Positions 45,417 to 53,531 of a DNA stretch of 64,000 bases are shown in pieces; position 1 is the stretch's first letter, and each line of letters starts with the position of its first letter. This stretch comes from Sphingomonas sp. LaA6.9 (lineage in GTDB: Bacteria > Pseudomonadota > Alphaproteobacteria > Sphingomonadales > Sphingomonadaceae). The notes beneath the pieces are model-generated. The model saw nothing but the letters and a program-made list of their open reading frames with translations, made no database searches and had not been told where the DNA came from. The position numbers were made by a program, and so were the translations under genes. The stretch spans positions 1 through 64,000 of the forward strand of contig NZ_JAKVIO010000004.1 of assembly GCF_022601895.1 (NCBI RefSeq). The letters are read 5' to 3'.

Positions 45417-47465
45417 ATGGCGTTCGACGCGCGGAGGCTGTGGATGGCGATAGTGGCGCTGCTGACATTGCCGTGGGTCACGCCCGCGGCCGCGCAGCAA
45501 AGCGTGAGCGTCGAGTCCCCCGACAAGATACTCAGCGTCACGCTCGTCATCGACGGCGGCATCGCGCATTATCGCGTCGATCGCAAAGGCGCGCCGGTCA
45601 TCGCGCCATCGCGACTGGGCTTCATGCTCAAGGGGGGCGGCAAGCTCGAACGCGGCATGAAGATCATCGCGCACGCGACGCGCTCGCTCGACGAACGCTG
45701 GGAGCAACCCTGGGGCGAAAGCCGCTTCGTGCGCAACAATTTCACCGAGCTGCGCGCGACCCTTGGCGAGCAGATCAAGTCGAAGCGGCGCTTCGACATC
45801 GTCTTTCGCGTCTATGACGACGGTGTTGGCTTTCGATACGAGTTCCCCGACCAGCCCCAGCTCAAGGATGTCATCATCGAGGATGAGCTGACCGAGTTCA
45901 CGGTCGCGCGGCCAGGCACCGCGTGGTGGATTCCTGCGGGCGAATGGAATCGCTACGAATATCTCTACAACCGCACCGCTATCGCCGAGGTGGGCACCGC
46001 ACATACGCCGATCACGATGCGCACCGAGGACGGGCTACACCTCGCCTTTCACGAGGCGGCGCTCGTTGACTATTCCTCGATGTGGCTGCGGCATGTCGAG
46101 GGGCAGCGCTTCCGCGCGCAGCTCTCGCCTTCCTCGCAAGCCTGGAAAGTCCGCCGCACTACTCCTTTCCCGACCCCCTGGCGCACGATCCAGATCACCG
46201 ACAGCGCAGCGGCGCTCTACCAGTCGTCCAATCTGATCCTCAACCTCAACGAGCCCAACAAGCTGGGCGATGTGAGCTGGTTCCGCCCACACAAATATGT
46301 CGGCATCTGGTGGGCGATGCACCTCGCGCAGGCGAGCTGGGAAAGCGGACCCAATCACGGCGCGACGACCGACAATGCGAAATGCCATATCGATTTTGCC
46401 GCGAAGTACGGCTTTCGCGGCGTGCTGATCGAGGGCTGGAATGTGGGCTGGAACGGCAACTGGATCGGTGACAGCGGCCGTAATTTCGATTTCGCCAAGG
46501 CCTATCCCGATTTCGACATCGAAGCTGTCGCGGCCTATGCACGCAAAAAGGGCGTGCGGATCGTCGGCCATCACGAAACCGCGGGCAATGCGGGACTTTA
46601 CGAGGCGCAGCTCGATCGCGCGCTTGATCTGTACCACCGCCTTGGCATCGATTCGATCAAGACGGGCTATGTCGCCGACGCGGGCGGCGTGCTGCGCACC
46701 GATGAAGAGGGGCGCGAAATCTGGGAATGGCATGACGGCCAGTTCATGACGCGCCATCATCAAAAGGTGATCGAGGCCGCCGCCAGCCGCCATATCGCGA
46801 TCAACACCCACGAGCCGGTGAAGGACACGGGGCTCCGGCGCACATACCCCAACTGGGTCAGCCGCGAGGGTGCGCGCGGAATGGAATATGCAGCTTGGGG
46901 CTCGCCCCCCAACCCGCCCGAGCACGAGGCCAATCTGGTCTTCACACGCATGCTCTCGGGTCCGATGGACTATACGCCGGGCGTATTGAGCCTGCAGGGC
47001 AAGGGCGACAACCGCGTCGCCTCGACAATCGCCAAGCAGCTCGCGCTCTACGTCGTCCTCTACAGCCCCATCCAGATGGCCGCCGACCTGCCCGAGAATT
47101 ACGAGAAGCACATGGATGCCTTTCAATTCATCAGGGACGTTCCCGTCGACTGGGAGGAGACGCGCGTGCTCAACGGCGAGGTCGGCGATTTCGTCACCTT
47201 CGCGCGCAAGGATCGCAACAGCCGGGACTGGTATCTGGGCGCAGTTACCGACGAGACGGCCCGCGACATGCGCGTGCCGCTCGACTTTCTCGAAAAGGGC
47301 CGCCGCTACCGCGCGCAGATCTACCGCGACGGCGCGGGCGCGGACTGGAAGAATTCCCCCTTCGACCTCGCGATCGAAAGCCGGACCGTCTCGGCCACCG
47401 ACACGCTCGATCTGCACCTTGCTGCGGGGGGCGGCGCGGCCATCCGCTTCACCCCCGTGAAGTAA
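45417..47465 (+). CDS. GH97 glycosidase (inverting, SusB-like alpha-glucosidase type)
   Basis: This 682-residue enzyme has a signal peptide ending AAAQ near residue 26. It shows the GH97 arrangement: an N-terminal beta-sandwich, a TIM barrel, then a C-terminal sandwich. E387 in HHETAGN, E466 in NTHEPVKDTG and E490 in GMEYAAW correspond to the calcium/base/acid glutamates of the inverting SusB group, and E466 and E490 keep the SusB spacing of 24. This separates it from retaining GH97 alpha-galactosidases. It probably hydrolyses alpha-glucosidic ends in the periplasm. That is unexpected beside beta-glucan enzymes, so the target glycan may be mixed or the locus may serve more than one substrate. 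Confidence 0.9.
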   Translation: MAFDARRLWMAIVALLTLPWVTPAAAQQSVSVESPDKILSVTLVIDGGIAHYRVDRKGAPVIAPSRLGFMLKGGGKLERGMKIIAHATRSLDERWEQPWGESRFVRNNFTELRATLGEQIKSKRRFDIVFRVYDDGVGFRYEFPDQPQLKDVIIEDELTEFTVARPGTAWWIPAGEWNRYEYLYNRTAIAEVGTAHTPITMRTEDGLHLAFHEAALVDYSSMWLRHVEGQRFRAQLSPSSQAWKVRRTTPFPTPWRTIQITDSAAALYQSSNLILNLNEPNKLGDVSWFRPHKYVGIWWAMHLAQASWESGPNHGATTDNAKCHIDFAAKYGFRGVLIEGWNVGWNGNWIGDSGRNFDFAKAYPDFDIEAVAAYARKKGVRIVGHHETAGNAGLYEAQLDRALDLYHRLGIDSIKTGYVADAGGVLRTDEEGREIWEWHDGQFMTRHHQKVIEAAASRHIAINTHEPVKDTGLRRTYPNWVSREGARGMEYAAWGSPPNPPEHEANLVFTRMLSGPMDYTPGVLSLQGKGDNRVASTIAKQLALYVVLYSPIQMAADLPENYEKHMDAFQFIRDVPVDWEETRVLNGEVGDFVTFARKDRNSRDWYLGAVTDETARDMRVPLDFLEKGRRYRAQIYRDGAGADWKNSPFDLAIESRTVSATDTLDLHLAAGGGAAIRFTPVK

Positions 47466-47471
47466 TCCGGA

Positions 47472-48335
47472 TCAGCGCGCCTCCGGCCAGGCGAGGTCTG
47501 CCACAACGGGAAAATGGTCGGAGGTCTGGAGCGCGCCGCGATGGTCTGTGACCGTGCTCAGCCGCCGTGCCTGGAGCCCGCGTGACAGGATCCAGTCGAT
47601 CCGGCGGTCGGCCTTGCCCGTATAATTATGGAAGGTGTTTTCGGGTCCGGCGCGCTCGGGTGCCGCAACGAACGCATCGGCCATCGTTGCCGTGAGCGCC
47701 GCATGCGCCGCGCTGTCAGGCGTCGTGTTGAAATCCCCCGTCAGCACCACGGGCACATCGGCGGGCAGCGCCGCGAGCCGTTCCGCGATCATCTGTGCGG
47801 CCTTGAGCCGGGCGGGCTCATCCTCGGCGCGATAGGGAAAGTGCGTGTTGTAGAGATAGAAACGCCGGCGATCGGCCTTGGTCTCGAACAACGCCCAAGT
47901 GACCATGCGAGGATAGAGATGGCCCCAGGTGATGCTCCCCGGCACCGTCGGCGTATCCGACAGCCAGAAGTTGCCGAAGTCGATCAGGTCCAGCCGGTCG
48001 CGCCGGTAGAAGATGCCCATATGCTCATCGGCATGGCCGCCGCGGCGATCGATCCCCACCCAGTTGTAGAGCGGGAGTCGCGCGACCAGATCATCGCCCT
48101 GCCGCTTGTGAAGCTCCTGCGTCCCGATCACGTCGGGCGCGATCTTGCGGATCGTATCGGCGGCCAGATCGCGTCGATTTTCCCACTGGTTCGCACCATC
48201 CTGCGCAACGGGCAGGCGAACGTTGAACGACATGACGCGGATCGCCGTGTCGCCCGAACTTGACTTGGCGGCAGCAGGGCCGACCGCAAGGAACGCACAA
48301 CAAAGCAGGGCCGGAATCACACGCCGCACAAACAT
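47472..48335 (-). CDS. Exported endonuclease/exonuclease/phosphatase family protein
   Basis: This 287-residue protein has a signal peptide ending AAAK near residue 24. It carries the EEP-fold motifs: VMSFNVR, IGTQE (metal-binding glutamate), NTHFPY, TGDFNTTPDS (metal-binding aspartate and asparagine), IDWILSR, and SDHFPVVADL (catalytic histidine). Members exported with glycan loci may act on phosphodiesters or phosphosugars rather than nucleic acid. It converges with GH97, with six bases between stops. The ribosome binding site GGAGGT lies ten bases upstream of the ATG. It may belong functionally to the glycan locus, but it is on the opposite strand. Confidence 0.88.
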   Translation of the reverse strand: MFVRRVIPALLCCAFLAVGPAAAKSSSGDTAIRVMSFNVRLPVAQDGANQWENRRDLAADTIRKIAPDVIGTQELHKRQGDDLVARLPLYNWVGIDRRGGHADEHMGIFYRRDRLDLIDFGNFWLSDTPTVPGSITWGHLYPRMVTWALFETKADRRRFYLYNTHFPYRAEDEPARLKAAQMIAERLAALPADVPVVLTGDFNTTPDSAAHAALTATMADAFVAAPERAGPENTFHNYTGKADRRIDWILSRGLQARRLSTVTDHRGALQTSDHFPVVADLAWPEAR

Positions 48336-48598
48336 ATAAACTCATACCTCCAGAATTTCCGTGAAAGGCATCCCCGGGTGCGGGCGCTTCATTCACGGCA
48401 TGGGCAAACACGCCGTATCCCATCGAATGAAGGCCGTCGATATGGACATCTGCCGGATCGATCTGAAAATCTCGAGATCGGCACCGTTGCGAAAGCCCGA
48501 CACAGCGCCTGACGCACTAACGGTGAATTTCACCACTAGTTGGTATTTTTTTCACATCTTATTTACAAGAAACCACAGTTTTTGGCGTAATAATGGAA
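48336..48598. other. Intergenic region upstream of the sigma-54-type promoter
   Basis: Together with the promoter, about 330 bases separate the EEP gene from the next small gene. The part from 48525 to 48598 is AT-rich, with T-runs near 48545-48552. It is a suitable place for an enhancer-binding activator, but I could not pick out a clear paired activator site. No gene is supported here. Confidence 0.4.
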
Positions 48599-48615
48599 TT
48601 GGCACGCTTTCTGCA
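48599..48615 (+). promoter_or_regulatory. Sigma-54-type -24/-12 promoter
   Basis: TTGGCACGCTTTCTGCA matches the sigma-54 consensus TTGGCACG-N4-TTGCA with a single mismatch. The invariant GG and GC are exactly ten bases apart. It ends 55 bases upstream of the 43-aa protein that precedes pspC. Sigma-54 control of psp genes is established in enterobacteria. The RpoN gene itself is at 62796-64000 in this window. Confidence 0.75.
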
Positions 48616-48670
48616 ACCTCCGGTTCATCTCCGTTCGATGGTCGAATGGAAGATACAGGGAGTAAGAATG

Positions 48671-48802
48671 ATGACTGCCAAGTTTGAAAATCTGCAGCGT
48701 GCGACCCTTTCGGTCCTTGGTGCGCTGCTGCTCGCCACGGTCTTCGTCGGCACCGCCGTCGTTCCCGCCGAAGCCGTCACCGCCACCCAGCCGGCCGCCT
48801 GA
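48671..48802 (+). CDS. Small single-span membrane protein before PspC
   Basis: This 43-residue protein starts at the second of two adjacent ATGs (48668, 48671), with GGGAG eight bases upstream. It has a charged start, one hydrophobic segment (LSVLGALLLATVFVGTAVV) and a short polar tail (AVTATQPAA). It may be membrane-anchored or secreted after cleavage. I recall similar short proteins beside PspC in sphingomonads, but I cannot name a characterised family. It is 45 bases before the PspC gene and downstream of a sigma-54-type promoter, so it is likely part of an envelope-stress operon. Confidence 0.75.
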   Translation: MTAKFENLQRATLSVLGALLLATVFVGTAVVPAEAVTATQPAA

Positions 48803-48847
48803 TCGGCCGGCTCGGGCCTTCAGGTCAAACAACAGGGAATTATTGAA

Positions 48848-49036
48848 ATGTCCGTTCCTTATGCGCTCGACAAGGCCAATGCGAAGATCATGGGTGTGTG
48901 CGCCGGCTTTGCGCGCTCCAGCGGCATCGACGTCATGATCGTCCGTATCGCGCTGGTGCTCGCCACGATCTTCGCGCTCGGTCCCGTCGCAGTGCTGATT
49001 TATCTGCTGGTCGGCTGGATCGCCAGCGAGGGCTGA
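48848..49036 (+). CDS. PspC domain protein
   Basis: This 62-residue protein consists of one PspC domain: an amphipathic start (YALDKANAKIMGVCAGFARSSGID) and a long hydrophobic stretch (IVRIALVLATIFALGPVAVLIYLLVGWIAS). PspC proteins sit in the inner membrane and signal envelope damage or modulate PspA. Here the protein has only the minimal domain and no cytoplasmic extension. It follows the 43-aa protein and would be transcribed from the same sigma-54-type promoter. PspA and PspF are not in this window. Confidence 0.9.
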   Translation: MSVPYALDKANAKIMGVCAGFARSSGIDVMIVRIALVLATIFALGPVAVLIYLLVGWIASEG

Positions 49037-49226
49037 CCAAATGCCGTCTCCGGGGGGGACGGTGGATCAGGCAGCGACCTGTCACGCGGATCCACGCGCA
49101 GGAAATGCCCCTCAACTATTTGAATGGCACCCGATTCAGGCTCGCAGGTAAAGCGCATGGCGCTTCCACTTCAGCCGATCAGGCTCTAGATTGGGCGCGA
49201 TAAAACCCCACCGAGGATCGTCGCCC

Positions 49227-49760
49227 ATGAGAATCGTGATACCCGCGCTTGTCGCCCTTGCCGCCGCCACATCCTGGCCGGCCGCTGCAGCGCTGCCCGT
49301 CGGGGCAAAAGCGCCCGCGATCAACACCCAGGCGTCGCTTGCCGGAAAACCCTTCGCCTTCAACCTGGCGAGCGCGCTCAAAAAGGGCCCGGTCGTGCTC
49401 TATTTTTATCCCGCCGCCTTTACCCAGGGGTGCACGATCGAGGCGCATGAGTTCGCAGAAGCCACCGACGAATTCCGCAAGGCAGGCGCAACCGTGATCG
49501 GGATTTCGGCCGACAATATCGAAACGCTCAACCGCTTTTCGCGCGAGGCATGTCGCGACAAGTTCGCGGTGGCCGCGGCGAGCCCGGCGACGATCAAGGC
49601 CTATGACGTCGTTTTTGACAAGCGCCCCAACCTGTCCAACCGCACTTCCTATGTGATCACGCCCGACGGCAAGATCGCCTATGTCCATTCGGACCTGTCG
49701 CCACAGCTTCACGTCAAGAACACGCTCGCAGCGGTGCGCGCCTGGAAGGCCAAACAGTAG
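49227..49760 (+). CDS. Exported peroxiredoxin (AhpC/TSA, BCP-like)
   Basis: This 177-residue protein begins with a signal peptide ending AAAA near residue 22. The thioredoxin-fold peroxiredoxin has LYFYPAAFTQGCTIEAHEFAE, where the cysteine is the peroxidatic residue, preceded by the family's P-x3-T. The residue usually forming the BCP resolving cysteine five positions on is histidine here. A further cysteine (SREACRDKF) may take that role or the enzyme may be 1-Cys. It should detoxify peroxide in the periplasm. The start was chosen where the signal peptide begins; an in-frame upstream extension is not supported. Confidence 0.88.
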   Translation: MRIVIPALVALAAATSWPAAAALPVGAKAPAINTQASLAGKPFAFNLASALKKGPVVLYFYPAAFTQGCTIEAHEFAEATDEFRKAGATVIGISADNIETLNRFSREACRDKFAVAAASPATIKAYDVVFDKRPNLSNRTSYVITPDGKIAYVHSDLSPQLHVKNTLAAVRAWKAKQ

Positions 49761-49871
49761 CGACATCTGTCGAAAGGTCCGGCGGCAGCGCGATTCACCA
49801 TGGGCGCTAACGCTTCCTAAACCAGGATCGGTGCATGAAGAATGCGCGATCGGAGGGGTCGGAGGATGCCC

Positions 49872-50195
49872 ATGATGATGCCGTCAACTGCCGCACGTGA
49901 CGCCCGCGGTGTTCAGCGCGTCAACGTCAGGACCCATGCCAGCGTGCGTGAACAATCGACGCACCGTTTGACCGCCGACCTGCTGGACCTTTCAGTCACC
50001 GGATTTCGCCTTTCCTCCACGAGCACGATGTCGGTTGGCGCGCGGATATTCGTCACGCTGCCAGAGCTGGGCGGCCTCGAATCGGTTGTCGAATGGCGCG
50101 ACGGCGACATTTACGGCTGTTCGTTCGTCCGCCCGCTGCACCCCTCGGTGCGCGACCATCTGGCCGACCGCTATCCCGGCCCTTCCGCAATCTGA
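49872..50195 (+). CDS. PilZ domain protein
   Basis: This 107-residue protein is nearly all one PilZ domain. It has the cyclic-di-GMP motif RVNVR (RxxxR) near residue 20 and DLSVTG (DxSxxG) near residue 45, then beta-strands ending FVRPLHPSVRDHL. The start is uncertain among several ATGs; 49872 has GGAGG six bases upstream. The protein should bind cyclic-di-GMP and act as a small cytoplasmic adaptor. No cyclase, pilus or cellulose gene is next to it, so its target is unknown. Confidence 0.85.
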   Translation: MMMPSTAARDARGVQRVNVRTHASVREQSTHRLTADLLDLSVTGFRLSSTSTMSVGARIFVTLPELGGLESVVEWRDGDIYGCSFVRPLHPSVRDHLADRYPGPSAI

Positions 50196-50235
50196 GACGC
50201 GTACACAGCCGGTTTAACGCGCGCCAGCGCGCCGC

Positions 50236-50985
50236 CTAACCCGCCAGCCTCGCAATCAGCGCCTCCGCCGCGGCCGGCGCGCGGACCTTGGCGCCGTTGA
50301 TCATGAAAATGAATACGTCGCGCCCGCCCGCGGCCCATTGCCGCGCTTCCTGCGCCCAGTGATCAATCGCCGCTGCGTCATAGCCCGTCGGCTCATCCTC
50401 GCGCGCATCCTGCAGCCGCGCATAGGTGAAGCTTCCGGTCTGATCGGCAATCGTGGGATAGCCGGGCTTGTCAGCGAAAACCACGGCCGCATCCGCGTCA
50501 CGCGCCATCGCGAGAAACACCGGATCGACAAAGCTTTCATGACGCACCTCGAGCGCGTGGCGCAGCGCAACGCCGTCGCGCTCCGCGGGCAGGAGTTTCA
50601 GGAACGCCGCAAAATCCTCCTGTTCAAAGCGCTTTGTATGCATGAACTGCCACAATATCGGCCCCAGCTTGTCACCCAGCTCGGTCAGACCCTGCCCGAC
50701 AAAGCGCTCGATCGCCTCACCCGCCTCGCCCAGCACCTTGCGGTTGGTGCAATAGCGCGACGCCTTGACGGTGAAGACGAACCCGTCGGGCGCAGCCGCC
50801 GCCCATTTGCGGAAGCTTTCTGGCTTCTGCAGGCTGTAGAATGTGCTGTTGATCTCGATCGCGCCGAGCCGTTCGGCAGCGTGCGCCAGTTCGCGCGCAT
50901 GCGGCAGGCCCTGGGGGTAGAAGGTGCCGCGCCACGGCTCATAGGTCCAGCCGCCAATGCCTATGCGGATCTTATCGCGCGCCAT
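50236..50985 (-). CDS. DUF72 family protein
   Basis: This 249-residue protein starts after AGGAGAGGAC. It has the DUF72 pattern: IGIGGWTYEPWRGTFYP at the N-terminus, INSTFYSLQKPESFRKWA, FTVKASRY, LGPILWQF, and VEVRHESF-like LEVRHESFVDP. The fold is a TIM barrel related to xylose-isomerase-like enzymes. The biochemical function of the family is not established. The upstream gamma-glutamylcyclotransferase-like gene ends 14 bases inside this gene, so the two are probably co-transcribed. Confidence 0.9.
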   Translation of the reverse strand: MARDKIRIGIGGWTYEPWRGTFYPQGLPHARELAHAAERLGAIEINSTFYSLQKPESFRKWAAAAPDGFVFTVKASRYCTNRKVLGEAGEAIERFVGQGLTELGDKLGPILWQFMHTKRFEQEDFAAFLKLLPAERDGVALRHALEVRHESFVDPVFLAMARDADAAVVFADKPGYPTIADQTGSFTYARLQDAREDEPTGYDAAAIDHWAQEARQWAAGGRDVFIFMINGAKVRAPAAAEALIARLAG

Positions 50986-51427
50986 GTCCTCTCCTTCGCG
51001 CCATGCTGCGTGGCCTCGCTCCATTCTGATCCACATGCATCGCGATCAGCCAGTCACCGCCATCGATCGCGCGCAGCCCCTTAAGCGGGCGGTTCCAGAC
51101 ATAGGCTTGCGCATCGTAAACGGTACGATCGTGCGTCACCCGCACTTCGATCCTGGCATATTCATGAGGCAAGGGATCGTCGGCGCCGCAGCCCTCATAG
51201 ACGTCGAGCCAGCCAAGGCTCGCGGGATCCCGCAACCGGAATAGATCACCGGTGACCACACCCTCAGCGGATGGCACGACAGCCGGATAATCGCTTACAG
51301 CATAGAGGCGCCCGGCCATAGTCGCCGGGCCGATCCATTCCGCTTCACTGGCAAGTCGCTGCGCCATGGCATTGACGCTGCCGCGGCGCAGCGTCCCGTA
51401 GACGAACAGCAACGCCGGCTCGCACAC
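50972..51427 (-). CDS. Gamma-glutamylcyclotransferase-like (AIG2-type) protein
   Basis: About 151 residues are read from a GTG at 51427; a longer frame from 51505 is possible but its first 20 residues do not look conserved. The family's substrate-binding loop appears as LFVYGTLRRGS near the N-terminus. The acidic catalytic residue is expected in the LDVYEGCG region, followed by YARIEVRVTHD. The fold breaks or forms gamma-glutamyl lactam bonds in characterised members, while many bacterial members are unassigned. It overlaps the DUF72 gene by 14 bases. The C-terminal tail is arginine-rich. Confidence 0.82.
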   Translation of the reverse strand: MCEPALLFVYGTLRRGSVNAMAQRLASEAEWIGPATMAGRLYAVSDYPAVVPSAEGVVTGDLFRLRDPASLGWLDVYEGCGADDPLPHEYARIEVRVTHDRTVYDAQAYVWNRPLKGLRAIDGGDWLIAMHVDQNGARPRSMARRRGHGAR

Positions 51428-51595
51428 GGTCAACGCAACCCCGTGGTTAGAACGGTCAGGCGGGGATGGGTCATGCGCTTCGGCTCCGGCTGCGGAGCGC
51501 TGCATATCATGCGATCAACGCACCGGCATAGGAGCACGTGCGCCAGACGGCCATTGATGCTAGTATCGCGTCCGAAACGACAAGGAAGCCCGCTT

Positions 51596-51868
51596 ATGCC
51601 CCGCTATCTCGTCGAGCGCAGCTTTCCGGACGGTCTGCAACTGCCCGCCACCGCCGAGGGCGCCGAAGCCGCAGCGGGCGTGATCGCGCGCAACGCCGAG
51701 CGCGGTGTCACCTGGGTGGACAGCTATGTGACGCCCGACAAACGCAAGACCTTCTGCATCTACGACGCGCCTGACGAAGCCGCGATCCGCGACAGCGCAA
51801 TCGCCAATGGCGTCCCTGTCGACGCGATCCACGAGGTCCGCGTGCTCGATCCCTATTTCCACCACTGA
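51596..51868 (+). CDS. DUF4242 protein
   Basis: This 90-residue protein starts after AAGGAAG. It reads MPRYLVERSFPDGL and later VTWVDSYVTPDKRKTFCIYDAPDEAAIRDSA, the typical DUF4242 (nickel-binding-like) pattern with ferredoxin-like fold. The conserved cysteine of FCIYDAP and the terminal HH are possible metal ligands. The role is unknown. It stands as a single gene between the cyclotransferase and DUF1428 genes, converging with the latter. Confidence 0.85.
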   Translation: MPRYLVERSFPDGLQLPATAEGAEAAAGVIARNAERGVTWVDSYVTPDKRKTFCIYDAPDEAAIRDSAIANGVPVDAIHEVRVLDPYFHH

Positions 51869-51890
51869 AGCGACTGGCACGCTGCGTCGA

Positions 51891-52244
51891 TCAGAGGTCG
51901 AGGAAGGATTCGAAGCCGCCGAAGATCATGCGCTTTCCATCGAAGGGCGCGCTTTCCATGTCGGTCTTGAGCCGTTCGTCGGCCATGACTTTCTTCATCA
52001 CCTCGTCGCGGACCGCGCGCGAGGGATAGGTGATCCACGAGAAGACCGTGGTCTCCCCATCCTTTTGCTGAACCGCGCGCGGGAACGAAGTCAGTTCGCC
52101 ATAAGGGACATCGTCGGCAAGGCATTCGACATAGCTCGTTGCGCCATGTTCCATCCAGACATCGCCCGCGGTCTTCGCCAGCTTCTTGTAATCCTCGATC
52201 TTGTTGGTCGGCACCGCGAGCACGAAACCATCGACATAGGCCAT
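51891..52244 (-). CDS. DUF1428 protein
   Basis: This 117-residue protein has the whole DUF1428 pattern: MAYVDGFVLAVPTNKIEDYKKLA, WMEHGATSYVECLADDVPYGE, VFSWITYPSRAVRDEVMKKVM and a C-terminal MIFGGFESFLDL. The fold is a dimeric alpha/beta-barrel. The biochemical function is unknown. The ribosome binding site AGGAGAGAGC lies just upstream. It is a single gene that converges with the DUF4242 gene. Confidence 0.92.
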   Translation of the reverse strand: MAYVDGFVLAVPTNKIEDYKKLAKTAGDVWMEHGATSYVECLADDVPYGELTSFPRAVQQKDGETTVFSWITYPSRAVRDEVMKKVMADERLKTDMESAPFDGKRMIFGGFESFLDL

Positions 52245-52373
52245 TGCTCTCTCCTGTTACCGGCATCGAAGCCTTGCCCGCATCAATGCGCGAAGCGCGG
52301 CGCGGTTGCATTGCAGACTGGCTCTTGTCGACAGCGCGTGCCAATGCGGTCGTTCACTGAAGGAGCGAGCACG

Positions 52374-52685
52374 ATGAGCGGCGATGAGGATTTCGTCTAT
52401 GACGAAGCGACGGGCGAATGGATCAGTGCAAGCGAGGCGGCCGCGAAGGCTTCAGCGAGCGATGAGGACGTCGTCGAGGTGCGCGATGCGGTTGGCAACA
52501 TCCTGGCTGATGGCGACCAGGTGACGCTGATCAAGGATCTCGTCGTCAAGGGCGCAGGCCAGACGCTCAAGCGCGGAACGCTGATCAAGTCGATCCGGCT
52601 GACGGGCGATCCGCAGGAGATCGACTGCCGTTTCGAAGGTATCAAGGGCCTTGTCCTTCGCGCCGAATTCGTCAAGAAGCGCTGA
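52374..52685 (+). CDS. PhnA-like (YjdM) protein without zinc ribbon
   Basis: This 103-residue protein starts after AAGGAGCGAGC. Residues about 33-103 match the PhnA/YjdM C-terminal domain: VEVRDAVGNILADGDQVTLIKDLVVKGAGQTLKRGTLIK and CRFEGIKGLVLRAEFVKKR. The N-terminal zinc ribbon of classical PhnA, with its two CxxC pairs, is absent and replaced by an acidic segment (DEDFVYDEATGEWISASEA). Despite the name, the family has no proven role in phosphonate metabolism. It is eleven bases before a membrane-protein gene on the same strand. Confidence 0.87.
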   Translation: MSGDEDFVYDEATGEWISASEAAAKASASDEDVVEVRDAVGNILADGDQVTLIKDLVVKGAGQTLKRGTLIKSIRLTGDPQEIDCRFEGIKGLVLRAEFVKKR

Positions 52686-52695
52686 AGACGTCCAG

Positions 52696-53067
52696 ATGCC
52701 GGTCAGGCATATCCAGTGGGGCATCGCGGCGGTTTTCTTCGTGCTCGGCGGCTGGGCGCTGCTGGCGCCGCAGAACGTGATCAACCTGACGTTCCTGCCG
52801 CAATATCGGACGGGAACACCGATCCTTGCCTTCACCGTCGCCTGCTTCGGCGCGCAGGCGATGATCTCGGGCCTGTTCGCCGCGTTCAGCCGCTTCACGC
52901 GCGCGACCTTCCTCGCCTATGGCATCGCCCTCATTCCCTTCTTCGTCTTCAATGCATGGTTCACCTTCGTAGACCCCGTATTCACATGGGTCGGCCTGCT
53001 CGACGCCGTGGGCAATGTCATCATGCTAGGGCTGTGTGTGCTCGGCTGGCGACGCGCGGCGGAGTGA
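52696..53067 (+). CDS. Small four-helix membrane protein
   Basis: This 123-residue protein is made of four hydrophobic segments (IQWGIAAVFFVLGGWALL, TPILAFTVACFGAQAMISGLFAAF, FLAYGIALIPFFVFNAWF, TWVGLLDAVGNVIMLGLCVL). I do not recognise a named family. The start follows the PhnA-like gene by eleven bases, and the cupin gene follows after nineteen. The three may form one transcript. It would be an inner-membrane protein; no catalytic motif is visible. Confidence 0.78.
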   Translation: MPVRHIQWGIAAVFFVLGGWALLAPQNVINLTFLPQYRTGTPILAFTVACFGAQAMISGLFAAFSRFTRATFLAYGIALIPFFVFNAWFTFVDPVFTWVGLLDAVGNVIMLGLCVLGWRRAAE

Positions 53068-53086
53068 GGGTGTAAAGGCGAACGGG

Positions 53087-53518
53087 ATGGATGATGCACG
53101 CGCACTGATCGATCGGCTCGGCCTGCAACCGCATCCGGAAGGCGGCTGGTATCGTGAGACCTGGCGTGCCGAAGCCCCCTTCGGGACGCGCGCCGCAGGG
53201 ACCGCGATCCTGTTCCTGCTCGAGGCGGGTCAGCGTTCGCACTGGCACCGCGTCGATGCGGAAGAACTCTGGTTCTGGCATGCCGGCGCGCCGCTGACGC
53301 TGGCGATCGCGCCTGCCGATTCAGGGCCCGTCTCCGCGCTTCGCCTCGGCCCCGATGTAATGCGCGATGAAAACCCGCAGGCGCGCGTACCGACGGGCCA
53401 GTGGCAGGCGGCTCAGGCCGATGGCGGCTGGACGCTGGTGAGCTGCGTCGTCGTTCCCGGCTTCGAGTTCAGCGGCTTCAGGCTCGCACCCAGGAGTTGG
53501 GAGCCCGGTCAGGCCTGA
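53087..53518 (+). CDS. Cupin protein of the DUF985 type
   Basis: This 143-residue protein reads LGLQPHPEGGWYRETWRA, then ILFLLEAGQRSHWHRVDAEELWFWHAGAPL, and later VVPGFEFSGFRLAP. That is the DUF985 (cupin_5) pattern with the metal-binding-like HWH and E-x-W residues. The activity is unknown for most members. It follows the membrane-protein gene on the same strand and converges with the frameshifted 2H phosphoesterase, with thirteen bases between ends. Confidence 0.92.
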   Translation: MDDARALIDRLGLQPHPEGGWYRETWRAEAPFGTRAAGTAILFLLEAGQRSHWHRVDAEELWFWHAGAPLTLAIAPADSGPVSALRLGPDVMRDENPQARVPTGQWQAAQADGGWTLVSCVVVPGFEFSGFRLAPRSWEPGQA

Positions 53519-53531
53519 CCGGGCAGGCCTC

